Shown in pieces: positions 22,041-31,555 of a stretch of DNA of 64,000 bases. The position numbers were made by a program, and so were the translations under genes. The notes beneath the pieces were generated by a model. It ran no database searches. It was given only the letters and a program-made list of their open reading frames with translations, and was not told the DNA's origin. How positions within the stretch are numbered: the stretch's first letter is position 1; each line of letters begins with the position of its first letter. The stretch is from Ursus arctos (taxonomy: Eukaryota; Chordata; Mammalia; Carnivora; Ursidae), in contig NW_026623100.1 in NCBI RefSeq assembly GCF_023065955.2, positions 9,336,501-9,400,500 on the forward strand, given 5' to 3'.

Positions 22041-22281
22041 GTTTTTTTCTTTTCTTTTCTTGTTTTTTTTTTTAAGATCTGTTTATTTGAGAGAGAGAAA
22101 GAAAGAGAGAGCACGCATGCCCATGTGAGCAGAAAGAAGGGCAGAGGGGTGGGAGAGGGACAAGCAGACTCCACCCTAAGCATAGAGACAGATGAGGGAC
22201 TCAGTCCCATGACCCTGGGATCATGACCTGAGCTGAAATCAAGAGTTGAACACTTAACTGACTGAGCCACCCAGGCGCCCC
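22041..22281 (-). mobile_element. Can-SINE, antisense (diverged)
   Basis: Long T-rich tail, TTTAAGATCTGTTTATTTGAG, GA-rich body, ACCCTGGGATCATGACCTGAGC and reversed head GAGCCACCCAGGCGCCCC. It is more diverged than the copies at 12.3 and 16.5 kb. The T/G-rich flanks hide any TSD. Confidence 0.94.
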
Positions 22282-22560
22282 TGTTTTTGTTTTTGTTTTT
22301 TTAATTTTCTTAAGCCATTGCAAATATGATAGAAAATGGAATGATTTTCAACTTAATTTCTTTCTGAAATTTTCATTTTGCTCATTAAACCTTGTAAGTC
22401 AGGTGAGATTATGAAACTGGTAGTTAAGTGAAGGCTTGAAAGTTTAAATATAGCCTCTTGGATTGAAAATGCCAGAAAGCATTTTCTAGCTATTGAAATG
22501 TCCATTATTGCTAGCTGACTCAATAAATTCACCCATGCTATATAGGGACACTTTTCTGTG

Positions 22561-22561
22561 T

Positions 22562-22597
<36 letters not shown>

Positions 22598-22610
22598 TAT
22601 ATATATACAA
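22561..22610 (+). repeat. (TG)n(TA)n microsatellite
   Basis: About 15 TG units, then TATGTGTGTATATATATAC. Compound dinucleotide repeat. Confidence 0.95.
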
Positions 22611-22643
22611 ATCTGTCCCAAAGCACATGTGTTCAATTTACCC

Positions 22644-22675
22644 CTTGTTCAATTTCTTCACTCTTCAAAGTAGAA
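22644..22675 (+). repeat. 32-bp dispersed repeat, copy 2
   Basis: Identical over 32 bases to 20548-20579, 2,096 bp upstream. It is not preceded by poly(A), so the pair is not an ordinary retrotransposon TSD. Confidence 0.95.
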
Positions 22676-23698
22676 AAGGAAACTTTTTCTGCATTCCTTT
22701 AGAAAGGAAACTTCAGGAGATCACATTAACCCAGTATTTGTCATGCAGATTGCTCCAGTTATGATGTAATATAGCAAGGACAAGTTATGAAACTAGAGGA
22801 TCCATAATGAATTGAGCACCCGTAGGATTTGTTCTCATTCTAGTATCACTCTCCACTTAGTATCAGAATCTACTGAGTCAACAAATCAACATGTTTCTGG
22901 TCAGTATGATAGATATTTTTATCTGTCCCCGCTAGATCCAGTTTCTCCCTTTCCACCTCCCTTTCTCCAGAGAGGCTGAATTCTACGGATGTATTCAATG
23001 CCTTCCTTCCTCTCTGGATTCCATCTGGGTTTAGCCAATGGATGTCACTGGCAGGTGACCAGGAGACAATAGAAGAATGATAATCAGGATTATTACTGAT
23101 AATTACTCTCCCAGAGCCTTCTCAACTGGATTACTGTGAATGGCCTGTGTCCCTCTACCTAAATCACAATTTCTTTGTTGCGGCCCTCTCCTCTGGCTAT
23201 AGCTATGTGCTTTGGGTCTCAGGTGGGGGTTTGGGGATTAGGGTTGGCTGGCCATGGCTTCCTGCTATTGCTAACCCATATATCCTTCAGTATCCTTTAC
23301 TGCCCAACAACATTTTTAAAAGTTTTTTTTTTTTTTTTATTAAACTCTCCTCAATTACACAATCTGATTGAGTATGCCATCTGCTTCCTATAGGGACCGA
23401 GACTGGTACAGTTTGCCCCACCCTATTTGTCATATGTAAGCAGGACAATACAATGTAATACAATGGATATATGTTGTAAGTCCTTTGCAGGGTGAAATTA
23501 TTCATTTTGCAAATTTCATGGAGCAGATGAAAGTGGTGTTGGAGAACTGTTCAAATCACATGTAAAACTATTATCTAATGCAGGTTAACAAAGTTTCTCC
23601 AGTGAAAAATTGAAGAGAAAATTAACACAGCCATTTCAAAACAGAGTGATTTTAATGTCAAAGGATTAAAAGAGGCATTAGGCAAATATATGAATTCT
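22676..23698. other. Unassigned sequence with a T16 run
   Basis: The part from about 22.9 to 23.41 kb, ending in GAGTATGCCATCTGCTTCC and GGGACCGAGACTGGTACAG, looks like an old interspersed repeat, class not assigned. A run of 16 T lies at about 23324-23339. No exon is supported. Confidence 0.4.
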
Positions 23699-23856
23699 TT
23701 GCTGCTGCTTCTCCCCCTCCCCTCCCCCTCCTCCACTCCCCCTCCACCTCCTCCTCCCCTTCTCCTCCTCTCCTCCTCCTTCTCCTCCTCCCTTCTTCCT
23801 CCTCCTTCTTCTCCTTCTCCTTCTTCTTCTTTTCCTTCTCCTTCTTCTTCTCCTTC
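23699..23856 (+). repeat. 158-bp polypyrimidine tract (CTC/CTT)n
   Basis: Almost pure pyrimidine: CCCCTCCCCTCCCC-type at the left grading into TTCTTCTTCTTTTCC at the right, with only a few purines near the left. The other strand gives a meaningless lysine/glutamate/arginine-rich frame. Long homopurine-homopyrimidine tracts are known to be able to form triplex structures. Confidence 0.95.
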
Positions 23857-24299
23857 AATAAAAGAGTTGTTTTCCTTATGTTTGTGTCATAAAACTATGT
23901 GAAGTAAAGGATGTTCTAGGTACTACCCTACTCTTTTGCCAGGAATGTGGCACCCAAATAGAAAAAGCCAGCCAAATAGTACTCAGTCTGTTTCTTCTTC
24001 GTCTTAAGAATTAGCACAAAATTACAATTATAACCTATATTTTAATAAATGTAGAATAAACTTACTGTCACTGTTTTTCACTTTATTTTTTAAAGATGAA
24101 GTCACAGTGAAATTTCTTCTCTACTGAGTATCAAATTTTGGCCTCCACTTTAAATGAATTCACTCTAAGTGGCTTTTTTCCAGGACCAATTTTCTTTGGC
24201 TAAGAAGCCTTCTGAATACCCTTGGAGGAGCTGGATAGCAGGTCACTGTGGGCAAAGAGGACATCTGTTCCTTAAAAGAGTTCTGAGGCACCCTTTTGG

Positions 24300-24500
24300 A
24301 ATTGAGGTCGGCCTCTGTAGTCACACAGCCAAGGATTTAGATCCCAGCTTTACCTACTGCTAACCCCTTGGCCTTGTCTAGGCTCTCAGCCCTGGAAACC
24401 CCGCCACTGAGTTGCATCTTTGAAAGCCTTAACATAGGTTTCTGGCACATGGTAAGCACTCAGTTAACATCAGTTCCTACCAGAATTACTACAGTTATCG
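24300..24500 (+). mobile_element. MIR, sense, diverged
   Basis: Weak core (GGATTTAGATCCCAGCTTTACC) and better 3' part (TTTCTGGCACATGGTAAGCACTCAGTTAAC). The gap 23857-24299 holds no recognised element. Confidence 0.65.
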
Positions 24501-24819
24501 TGCCATTAGTAGTTCTATTTAATATGCTGTTCAATTAAGCATTTTATCCATCTCACTAAAATTGAAACAGTAAATAATGTTTATGTTCTTGCCAGTTTCA
24601 AAATGACTAGACTTAAAGAATAAAAGACCAGTGATATTAAAACAGGATTTCCACCTTTCAAAGAGAGTAATACATAATTTATATAGAAAAATCAAAACAA
24701 GAAATATAAAAAGGGAGAAACCTAAACAGCAATGGAAGAAAAGATAAATAAATTAATTAAGACAGTAAAAGTAAATAAGGGAAGCCAGGTAAACAAATAC
24801 CAGGTAAAACATAAACTCT

Positions 24820-25028
24820 GGGGCACCTGGGTGGTTCAGTTGGTTAAGTGTCCTACTCTTGATTTTGGCTCAGGTCATGATCTCGGGGTCATGAGATCAA
24901 GCCCCGAGTTGGGCTCTGTACTGAATGTAGAGCCTGCTTGGGATTCTCCATCTTCCTCTCCCTCTGCCCCTCCCCCCAATCACACACTTGCTCTCTTGCT
25001 CCCTCTCTCTCTCAAACAACAACAACAA
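24820..25028 (+). mobile_element. Can-SINE, sense, older subtype with (CAA)n tail
   Basis: GGGGCACCTGGGTGGTTCAG head, CATGATCTCGGGGTCATGAG, TGTAGAGCCTGCTTGGGATTC body and a tail of (CAA)n in place of the AAAT type. TSD ACATAAACTCT / ACATAAAGTCT at 24809-24819 and 25032-25042. Confidence 0.95.
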
Positions 25029-25042
25029 CAACATAAAGTCTA

Positions 25043-25312
25043 ACAAACTACGAGGCTCCTAATATGTAAATCAATATGACAAAGAAATATTAAAATTAGA
25101 AGAATAAATAAAGACTCTCAGGAAAATACTAAATATAAGGAGTATAATATTTCTATTCATACAAAGTCAAATTCCATGGGATGTGCACTATAATTATAAT
25201 GAAAAATAGAACCATCTTATCAATTAGTATAAGGTATAATCAATAACAAAATTAAATATTTTGCAGGGATATCTATGTGCCCCAAAATGCAGCATAAAAT
25301 ATAGAAAGCAAA
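25043..25312. other. AT-rich unique sequence
   Basis: No element or exon recognised. Confidence 0.5.
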
Positions 25313-25364
25313 ACCTAAGTGTCCATCAATAGATGAATGGATAAAGAAGATGTGGTATGTGTGA

Positions 25365-25412
<48 letters not shown>

Positions 25413-25887
25413 AATATTATGCAGCAATAAAAAAGAATGAGATCTTGCCATTTGCAACAACATGGATGGATCTAGGGAATCTTATGCTAAGTGAAATAAG
25501 TCAGACAGAGAAAGACGAATACCATATGATCTCACTCATATGTGGAATTTAAGGAACAAAACACATGAACAAACAAAGAAAAAGAGACAGAAAAACTGAT
25601 TCTTAAATACAGAGAACAAACTGGTAGCTAGCTGCCAGAGGGGAGAGTTATCAGGAATGGGCACGATGAGTGAAGGGGAGTGGGAGGTACAGGCTTCCAG
25701 TTACGGAGTGAGTAAATTTTGGGGATGAAAGGTGCAGCATAGGGAATACGGTCAATTGTATTATAATATCATTGTATTATGACAGATGGGAGCTACACTT
25801 ATGGTGATCATAACATAATGTACAGAGTTGTTGAATCACTATGTTGTACACCTGAAATGAACATTGTGTGTCAACTGTATGTCAATA
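25313..25887 (+). mobile_element. L1 3' end, sense, with probable TSD
   Basis: From CTAAGTGTCCATCAATAGATGAATGG through TGCAACAACATGGATGGATC, TAAGTGAAATAAGTCAGACAG and the 3' UTR (GTACACCTGAAATGAACATTG) to a short A-rich end. Flanks AAAATATAGAAAGCAAA (25296-25312) and AAATATATAGAAACAAA (25888-25904) look like a TSD. Only the ORF2 C-terminus and 3' UTR are present. Confidence 0.92.
25370..25410 (+). repeat. (CA)n microsatellite within L1 3' region
   Basis: About 20 CA units preceded by GTGTGAATGCGCG, at the same L1 position as the CA tract at 6918-6969. Confidence 0.95.
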
Positions 25888-25904
25888 AAAATATATAGAA
25901 ACAA

Positions 25905-27300
25905 ATATTTTAAGATGATCAAAGAGTAATTAACAAAGTCCAAATTCAAGGATACAGTAACATGTAATGTTATCCTTAAAAATAAAACAGTTATTTAAGC
26001 CCCCAAAACTGGAGTTATTTAGGAGTAACAGAGAATTGCAATTAAGGACATGTAAGCTATGGCAAAACCATAGGCAAGTCCAGCAAACAAAGGAGAGGAA
26101 AGTAATTTTATGGAGAAGAAGGAGGAAGTTGGAGGGGTTGCTTCGAACAGAATCCATTGGAAAAATCATGAGTTCAGGGTAATGATGATTTCTCATTGGC
26201 TGAGTTGAAAGGGTAATCAGTTTCTTGTAGGAGAAGCAGTGTACAACTTTCCCTGGTGGGACCTGTAACTGATGATTCTTTCCTGCTGATTTTTCCATCG
26301 GGGTCTGTAATTGACAATTCTTCCTATTATTGATGTTGGCTATTAAGTTTCCCCTAGCCTCCCAACTTTACTTTAGTGAGATGTCCCTTTATTAATTTTC
26401 ATAGCAGGTATCAGCCAATGGCATATTGAGTGTGAAAGTGATAACCAACTCTTAGCTTCCAAATTTTAGAACAGAGTTTCCCAACCAATAAGCACTCTTG
26501 TGCCATAGGACCTCCTGAGCCCTGAAGTCATCTACAGAAATGAAGGAAGCTGAAAACTTCAGGTTAGCCACCTCCAGCCTTGAGCAGCTTTTTCTGGGAC
26601 TCCGAGGAGAACTGCTGGAGTAGATGGGAGTCTGAAGGCATGCCCCACAGTACCCGAGACCAGAGAGAGAATACAGTGAGTTACATCTGGCTCTGTCATG
26701 GAGCAGGGAAGTTCAGGGAGCAAACTGTACAAGGACGTGTCTGGTAATTAGGGAGGATGAACAGGGACACATCCAGGCCCCAATCCTCAATCTCTATCAT
26801 GGGTTTTGGACACTCCTGCCCCTTTTGATAGATTTGCCTTTCAGTGCTAGCAGCAGACTGATTCCTCCAATGATACGTGCACAAACTGAAAATGAGAGCT
26901 TCATAACTATTTTCAAATACTGATATGAAGTTTCATTTGATACAAAATTCCTACTTCACAATGTATTTCAACAAACCAACTTCTAGAAAAGCAAAAGAAG
27001 ACTGTTGGATTCCTTAAATATCATTTTAACTGTTGTAGAAGTTTGAATGGTTACTTATAAAAGTTTAATTTTTCCTGACCTATTCATGTAAACAAAGTTG
27101 GCATCAGTGTAATGATGAAGTATTTTGAAGAAATTAGTCTTTAAATCCTTGTCTAAGAATTGCACACAGAATGTAACAAGAGAATAAAATATAATGTTTG
27201 TGAAAGATAAAAAAAAGAATGATTACATTTAATCTATAAGAGAGCTAATAATGTAGTCTTTATTTTAAAATATTAGTTTCTAAAATAATAAAGCCAAGCA
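25905..27300. other. Unique or unassigned sequence
   Basis: The stretch at 26.1-26.35 kb (TCTCATTGGCTGAGTTG, GGTGGGACCTGTAACTGATG) has an LTR-like feel but I cannot identify ends or a TSD. No exon is supported. A 122-codon minus-strand frame here has no recognisable domain. Confidence 0.4.
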
Positions 27301-27850
27301 AATAACGAGACAGGCACCCACAAAATATCGGCGAACTTTCTGAATTGAAAGCTACATACGTGTGTGAAAGCTGAGAAGGCCATTTGAAATTTATTTTGGT
27401 AATGTAATGTAGTTAAACCTACATGGTATCAATTTAATGATTTTTTTTCCCCGCTGACATGCTTTAATAACACGTGTGAGGTCTTATCACTGTCCTGTTC
27501 CTGCGCTTTCAGCATCTCATTTGTATGCAAATTCTCTTGCATGCAACTTACTCTCTGGTAAATGCAACCAGCGGATTGAGTGTCTCCGTAATTATGTTCC
27601 ATCCTTGTCTACCCTATTTGTTTCTTATTATATCACTGCAGCAGTCCCTGCTTCGTGTTCCAGTCATGAATTACAGAGTGGCTCCGGCAGTCATTTCTCT
27701 TATGGCTGATGGGCCGCTCTACCTCCTTTGCCTTAAAGCATTACCCACTTACGCGTACTTCCAAGACGGAGTGTGTGAGACTTGTACCATCTTCCCTCTG
27801 ATTGTTTCCTTGTGTTTCTTACTTATTTCTTAACTAGAAGTCTTTTGGTT
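27300..27850. promoter_or_regulatory. Candidate conserved non-coding element (unproven)
   Basis: A repeat-free stretch of unusual texture, with a perfect octamer ATGCAAAT at 27525-27532, ACACGTG at about 27471, and TTGCATGCAA nearby. Overlapping frames of 77 and 102 codons have no domain. The regulatory call is inference from repeat absence and motif content only. Confidence 0.25.
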
Positions 27851-28116
27851 CTAACAGAGGTAAGTTGTTCAACTAACTAATTTAGCCCCTTTCCACACTC
27901 TTCCTTGGTTTGATTTGTGTGATCCTTACATATTAGGTAAAAGTACTTTATATACATGTGTATGTTTTGGGTTGCTCACTAGGGCTGAGAAATCTAATGA
28001 AAATTTCACACAGGATAGCCATGCCAGGAATAAACATCATGCATATAGATTTACAAATAAATATAAACACGATGTGTCCACCTGTCTTTACATATACATA
28101 TAAGACTATGTGAATA

Positions 28117-28118
<2 letters not shown>

Positions 28119-28153
<35 letters not shown>
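28119..28153 (+). repeat. (GT)n microsatellite
   Basis: About 17 uninterrupted GT units followed by AGGGAGAGAGGAAGAGAGAG. Confidence 0.95.
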
Positions 28154-28154
<1 letters not shown>

Positions 28155-28189
28155 GGAGAGAGGAAGAGAGAGACTGTATGTGTTCTGAA

Positions 28190-28575
28190 ACAGAAAGACC
28201 TGTGTTTGAACCCTATGTCAGTCGTTAATTATCTGTGTGACTGTGGGCAATTTCTTTTTTTTTTTTTAATTATTTTATTTATTTATTTGAGAGAGACAGA
28301 TAGTGAGAGAGCATGAGCGGGAAGGAGGGGGAGATCTGGGACTCAATCCCAGGACCCTGGGATTATGACCTGAGCCAAAGGCAGATGCTTAACTGACTGA
28401 GCCACCCAGGTGCGCGACCGTGGGCAATTTCTTAAACTTCTGGGCTTCATTCTCCTCATTGGCAAAATAAGGATAGGAATAGTATCTATCTCATAGGGTT
28501 TTGTGAGAATTAAATAAATTAATACATACAAAGTGCTTCTTGGTACAGCATAAGCACTCAATAATCACTGTCAGC
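28190..28575 (+). mobile_element. MIR, sense, split by a SINE
   Basis: AGACCTGTGTTTGAACCC, TTATCTGTGTGACTGTGGGCAATTTC, [SINE], TTCATTCTCCTCATTGGCAAAATAAGG, CATAGGGTTTTGTGAGAATTAAATAAATTAATAC and GCATAAGCACTCAATAA are the MIR landmarks in order. The SINE duplicated the TGGGCAATTTC segment. Confidence 0.92.
28257..28415 (-). mobile_element. Can-SINE, antisense, inside MIR
   Basis: T-rich tail, TTATTTATTTATTTGAGAGAGACAG, CCAGGACCCTGGGATTATGACC and reversed head CTGAGCCACCCAGGTGCGC. Eighteen-base TSD GACTGTGGGCAATTTCTT (28239-28256) / GACCGTGGGCAATTTCTT (28416-28433), one mismatch. Confidence 0.96.
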
Positions 28576-28649
28576 TATTTCTATTATCACATAGAATAAA
28601 TAATAGGTACAGACATACTCATAATAGACATTGAGGAGATCGGATCCTC

Positions 28650-28760
28650 CCCATTCACTCAGCCAAAACTTGCAACACCTACTGAGTGCCCGACACCACA
28701 CTAGAGTGCTCGGGGATGCAAAGATGGAGAATCTCTGCTCTCCGATGTACATCAATGATC
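28650..28760 (-). mobile_element. L2 3'-end fragment, antisense
   Basis: TTGCAACACCTACTGAGTGCCCGACACCACACTAGAGTGCTCGGGGATGCAAAG follows the reverse-complement L2 tail pattern (CACCTACTATGTGCCAGGCACTGTGCTAGG...GGGGATAC). Diverged. Confidence 0.7.
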
Positions 28761-29466
28761 GTGCACAGTACCCCCCGCCCCCCGGTGCGGAACCCAGTGG
28801 GCCTCCTCCCTCAGTACTTATCCTCTGTACCTAATCTAGCACCTGGACAGAATAGGCTGTCAGCACCCATTCTAGCTGGGAATTGCAATAGAGGCCCCAG
28901 GCAGCGCTAACCAGTCCCTCCTCACCCACTACCACTCTAGCTGTTACATTGGCCCAAAAAGGAATTGTAAGATTCCCAAACACACTTCTTCATCCCAGCT
29001 TCACGGAGAGACTCACTCACGAGGCCTCTCAGTGTCCAGTGAGTGGAGCCAGTGTGGGCTTCTTTCCAGGTCCTGGCGGACAGGATAAGCCATGTTCCCT
29101 GTGCTCTCGTTCCCTATCACAAGCCATGAGGCACTTTCCTCCAGGGAGGCCTCCAGAATTTTGCATAGTAAACAGAGAGTGGGCTCAGGAGAACAGCAGC
29201 CCCACAAACACAGTTCTTCCTGGGGTCAGAGGTGAAACCCTGGCTTTCTTGTGCCAGAGAAACAGGGTGTACTTGGAGTAGGACATTCTGCCACTAACTG
29301 GCTTAGGCACATTTGTCCCCATCTTTTCTGCCACCCTCTCTCATCACTTCTCGCGCCCAGCTCCAAATACACCCCGTGCTGTCTGTCTTGTAAAGGGCAG
29401 GCTTTGCAGTTTATGATCTGCTTTGGTAACTGCCTTGTTCCTATGGGAGGATGTGTTTGTGCTTCC
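28761..29466. other. Unique, comparatively GC-rich sequence
   Basis: No repeat is assigned. Open frames of 91-110 codons on the plus strand have no recognisable domain and no supporting splice signals. Confidence 0.45.
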
Positions 29467-29580
29467 CATTTTATGAGGGAACTGAGCTCTGAGATATTAC
29501 AACTTGCTCAAGGCCACAGAGCATGACAAGGTTAATACATGACAGAATTTGAGGTCAATATTGGTTTTACCCAACTGCAG
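29467..29580 (-). mobile_element. MIR fragment, antisense
   Basis: ATTTTATGAGGGAACTGAGCTCTGAGATATTACAACTTGCTCAAGGCCACAGAGC is the reverse of the MIR TTTCCTCATCTGTAAAAT...TTGGGCAAGTTAC core. Confidence 0.8.
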
Positions 29581-29584
29581 TTTA

Positions 29585-29780
29585 TTTTCATTCATATACT
29601 CACTCAAATTTATTGAGGACCTACTATGTGTGACAGAGACAGGCGTGGGCAGGGCCAGTGCCAACTTTACCTGGCAGAGCCCCCGAGCTCCTGGAGAAGA
29701 TGCACGAATAAGTAATTGATTGTAATTAAGTGTGTTGGGTGTTGTGGCAGAGGAAGTACATTTATTAAACATTGTGCCAG
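29585..29780 (-). mobile_element. L2 3' end, antisense
   Basis: CATATACTCACTCAAATTTATTGAGGACCTACTATGTGTGACAGAGAC is the reversed L2 tail. The AAGTAATTGATTGTAATTAAGTG stretch that follows fits the same family. Confidence 0.75.
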
Positions 29781-30319
29781 AGATCTTGCCAGAGGCTGGA
29801 AAGAAGTTTACATGAATGCATCTGTGACCAGCACTGCCTCCAGGGACCTGTTGCTGCTCACATCCCATGTCTGCCTTCTCATCTGTCCAGCTGTCACCCA
29901 GGGTGGGACACATGGGGATGCTCTCTGAGAGGAACATGGCTGGGCTCCCTGATTGCTCCCTGCCAGGGTTGGGGCAGCAAGTTCATGAAGAAGCAAAGTG
30001 GCAGGAGCAGCCCAGAGTGTTCAGCAACCTGCATAGTAGTAGGTTCTTGCTGTGTGGGCAGTGAGAGGGTCCGGGAGGGGGAAAGTGGAGGAGGTGTGTC
30101 TGGGAAGTCCGCAGAGGTCAGTGCATAAACAGCTGGCAGGAAATGCCTCCTTTGAATTTCTGTTACAAATGCACACTAAAGAATTAATCCTTTTTTTTTT
30201 AAATGAATTCATTCTGCCTCATTGGGAGTAGCTCTCCTTGGTATGAAATTTACAAAATTTTCAAGGAGTTTTCGGTATAGTAAGGGAAACAAACAAGATA
30301 GTTAAGATAATTCCCCTCT
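29781..30319. other. Unique sequence
   Basis: No element or exon recognised; a T10 run lies at about 30191-30200. Confidence 0.45.
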
Positions 30320-30510
30320 ACTTACTGAATACTTCTCCCGTGCATGCATGATGTTGTTTAATTTATGCAATCACTTTGACATGGATATTGTAGAGAAGAG
30401 GAGGTTGAACTTAAGTAACGTACCCAGGTTTCCACAGCTAGTAAATGGTAGAGGCAGGATTCAAACCCAAGTCTTTCTGACATCAGAGCTCACCCTCTGA
30501 ACCACCAAAT
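30320..30510 (-). mobile_element. MIR, antisense
   Basis: GAAGAGGAGGTTGAACTTAAGTAACG, CCACAGCTAGTAAATGGTAGAGGCAGGATTCAAACCCAAGTC and CTGACATCAGAGCTCACC are the reverse MIR core and 5' part in order. Confidence 0.88.
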
Positions 30511-31164
30511 AGCCCATGGTATCCTCCAACATGGAGACGAATGGCCGCAGGGGTGGCTGGCACGTGTCATGAATTACACCTCAGAGAGGAGTAATGAGGA
30601 AGGATTTTTAGTGTCTGTGGGGATTTGCCAGATAGCCAGTGGAAGTAAACGTATCCCCCAAAGAGGAATAGCATGGGAAAAGAGTGGCCTAAAGTAGCCT
30701 GGATGTTCAGGAAATCGCCAGTGTTGTGGTCTTCTTGGGTGGTGAGGAGGGAGGGAGGTAGTGAGCATGACAAGAGATGATAATGGAGAGAGGGCAGAGG
30801 CTACTGCATCAAACACCTTGTTCCCCCAGTGGCAGAACTTTGGGATTTTCATATAGGTGATGGGGAGCCTTTGGAGAGTTTAAGAACTGGGGTTGGTGTG
30901 AGGGGGTTGTAATGTTACCATTTTGCAGTCATTTCTGCAAAGAAAATTTGGAGGCAGTTTGGAAAGCACTCTAGAGCCTGTCACTTGGGAGATGAATTTA
31001 GAGACTACGTGTGTCCATGTTTCTGACCATGCATCCTCCTCAGTAAAGAAGTCTTCACAACAGATTCCCAGTGGATGTATGATTATTCACAAATGGTCAC
31101 AATACAACTGTATTCAAACATTACCTGCATTAAAATGTACACAAAAAGTAGACACTAAAAATAT
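30511..31164. other. Unique sequence
   Basis: No element or exon recognised. Frames of up to 92 codons occur with no domain. Confidence 0.45.
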
Positions 31165-31555
31165 GACATAAAAATAAATGTGAGTCTTGGGACTAGATGG
31201 AGCTGATGGTTGCACAATATTGTGAATATATTCAATGTCACTGGATCATGCATTTTAAAATGGTTAATGGTTGGGGAGCCTGGGTGGTGCAGTCGTTAAG
31301 CGTCTGCCTTCGGCTCAGGGCGTGATCCCAGCATTCTGGGATCGAGCCCCACATCAGGCTCCTTCTCTGGGAGCCTGCTTCTTCCTCTCCCACTCCCCCT
31401 GCCTGTGTTCCCTCTCTCGCTGGCTGTCTCTCTCTGTCAAATAAATAAATAAAATCTTTAAAAATAAATAAAATCTTTAAAAATAAATAAATAAATAAAA
31501 TGGTTAATGATTACTTTTATGTTATGTGAATCTAACCTCAATACAAATAAAACAA
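31165..31555 (+). mobile_element. Old L1 3' end, sense, split by a SINE
   Basis: GGAGCTGATGGTTGCACAATATTGTGAATATATTCAATG, TTTTAAAATGGTTAATGG, [SINE], TTTATGTTATGTGAATCTAACCTCAATACAAATAAAAC matches the L1M 3' UTR end. Confidence 0.88.
31273..31496 (+). mobile_element. Can-SINE, sense, with duplicated tail
   Basis: GGGGAGCCTGGGTGGTGCAG head, arctoid body (CTGGGAGCCTGCTTCTTCC...CTCTCGCTGGCTG), and a tail in which the ATAAAATCTTTAAAAATAA unit is repeated. Sixteen-base TSD AAAATGGTTAATGGTT (31257-31272) / AAAATGGTTAATGATT (31497-31512). Confidence 0.97.

Noticed and set aside
23658..23902. Lys/Glu/Arg-rich and Leu/Pro/Ser-rich frames on opposite strands.
   Set aside because: Translation of a purine/pyrimidine simple repeat.
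26100..26350. Possible endogenous retroviral LTR.
   Set aside because: No TG...CA ends, polyadenylation signal context, paired LTR or TSD could be identified.
29497..29937. 146-codon minus-strand frame.
   Set aside because: It overlaps MIR and L2 remnants and has no recognisable domain.
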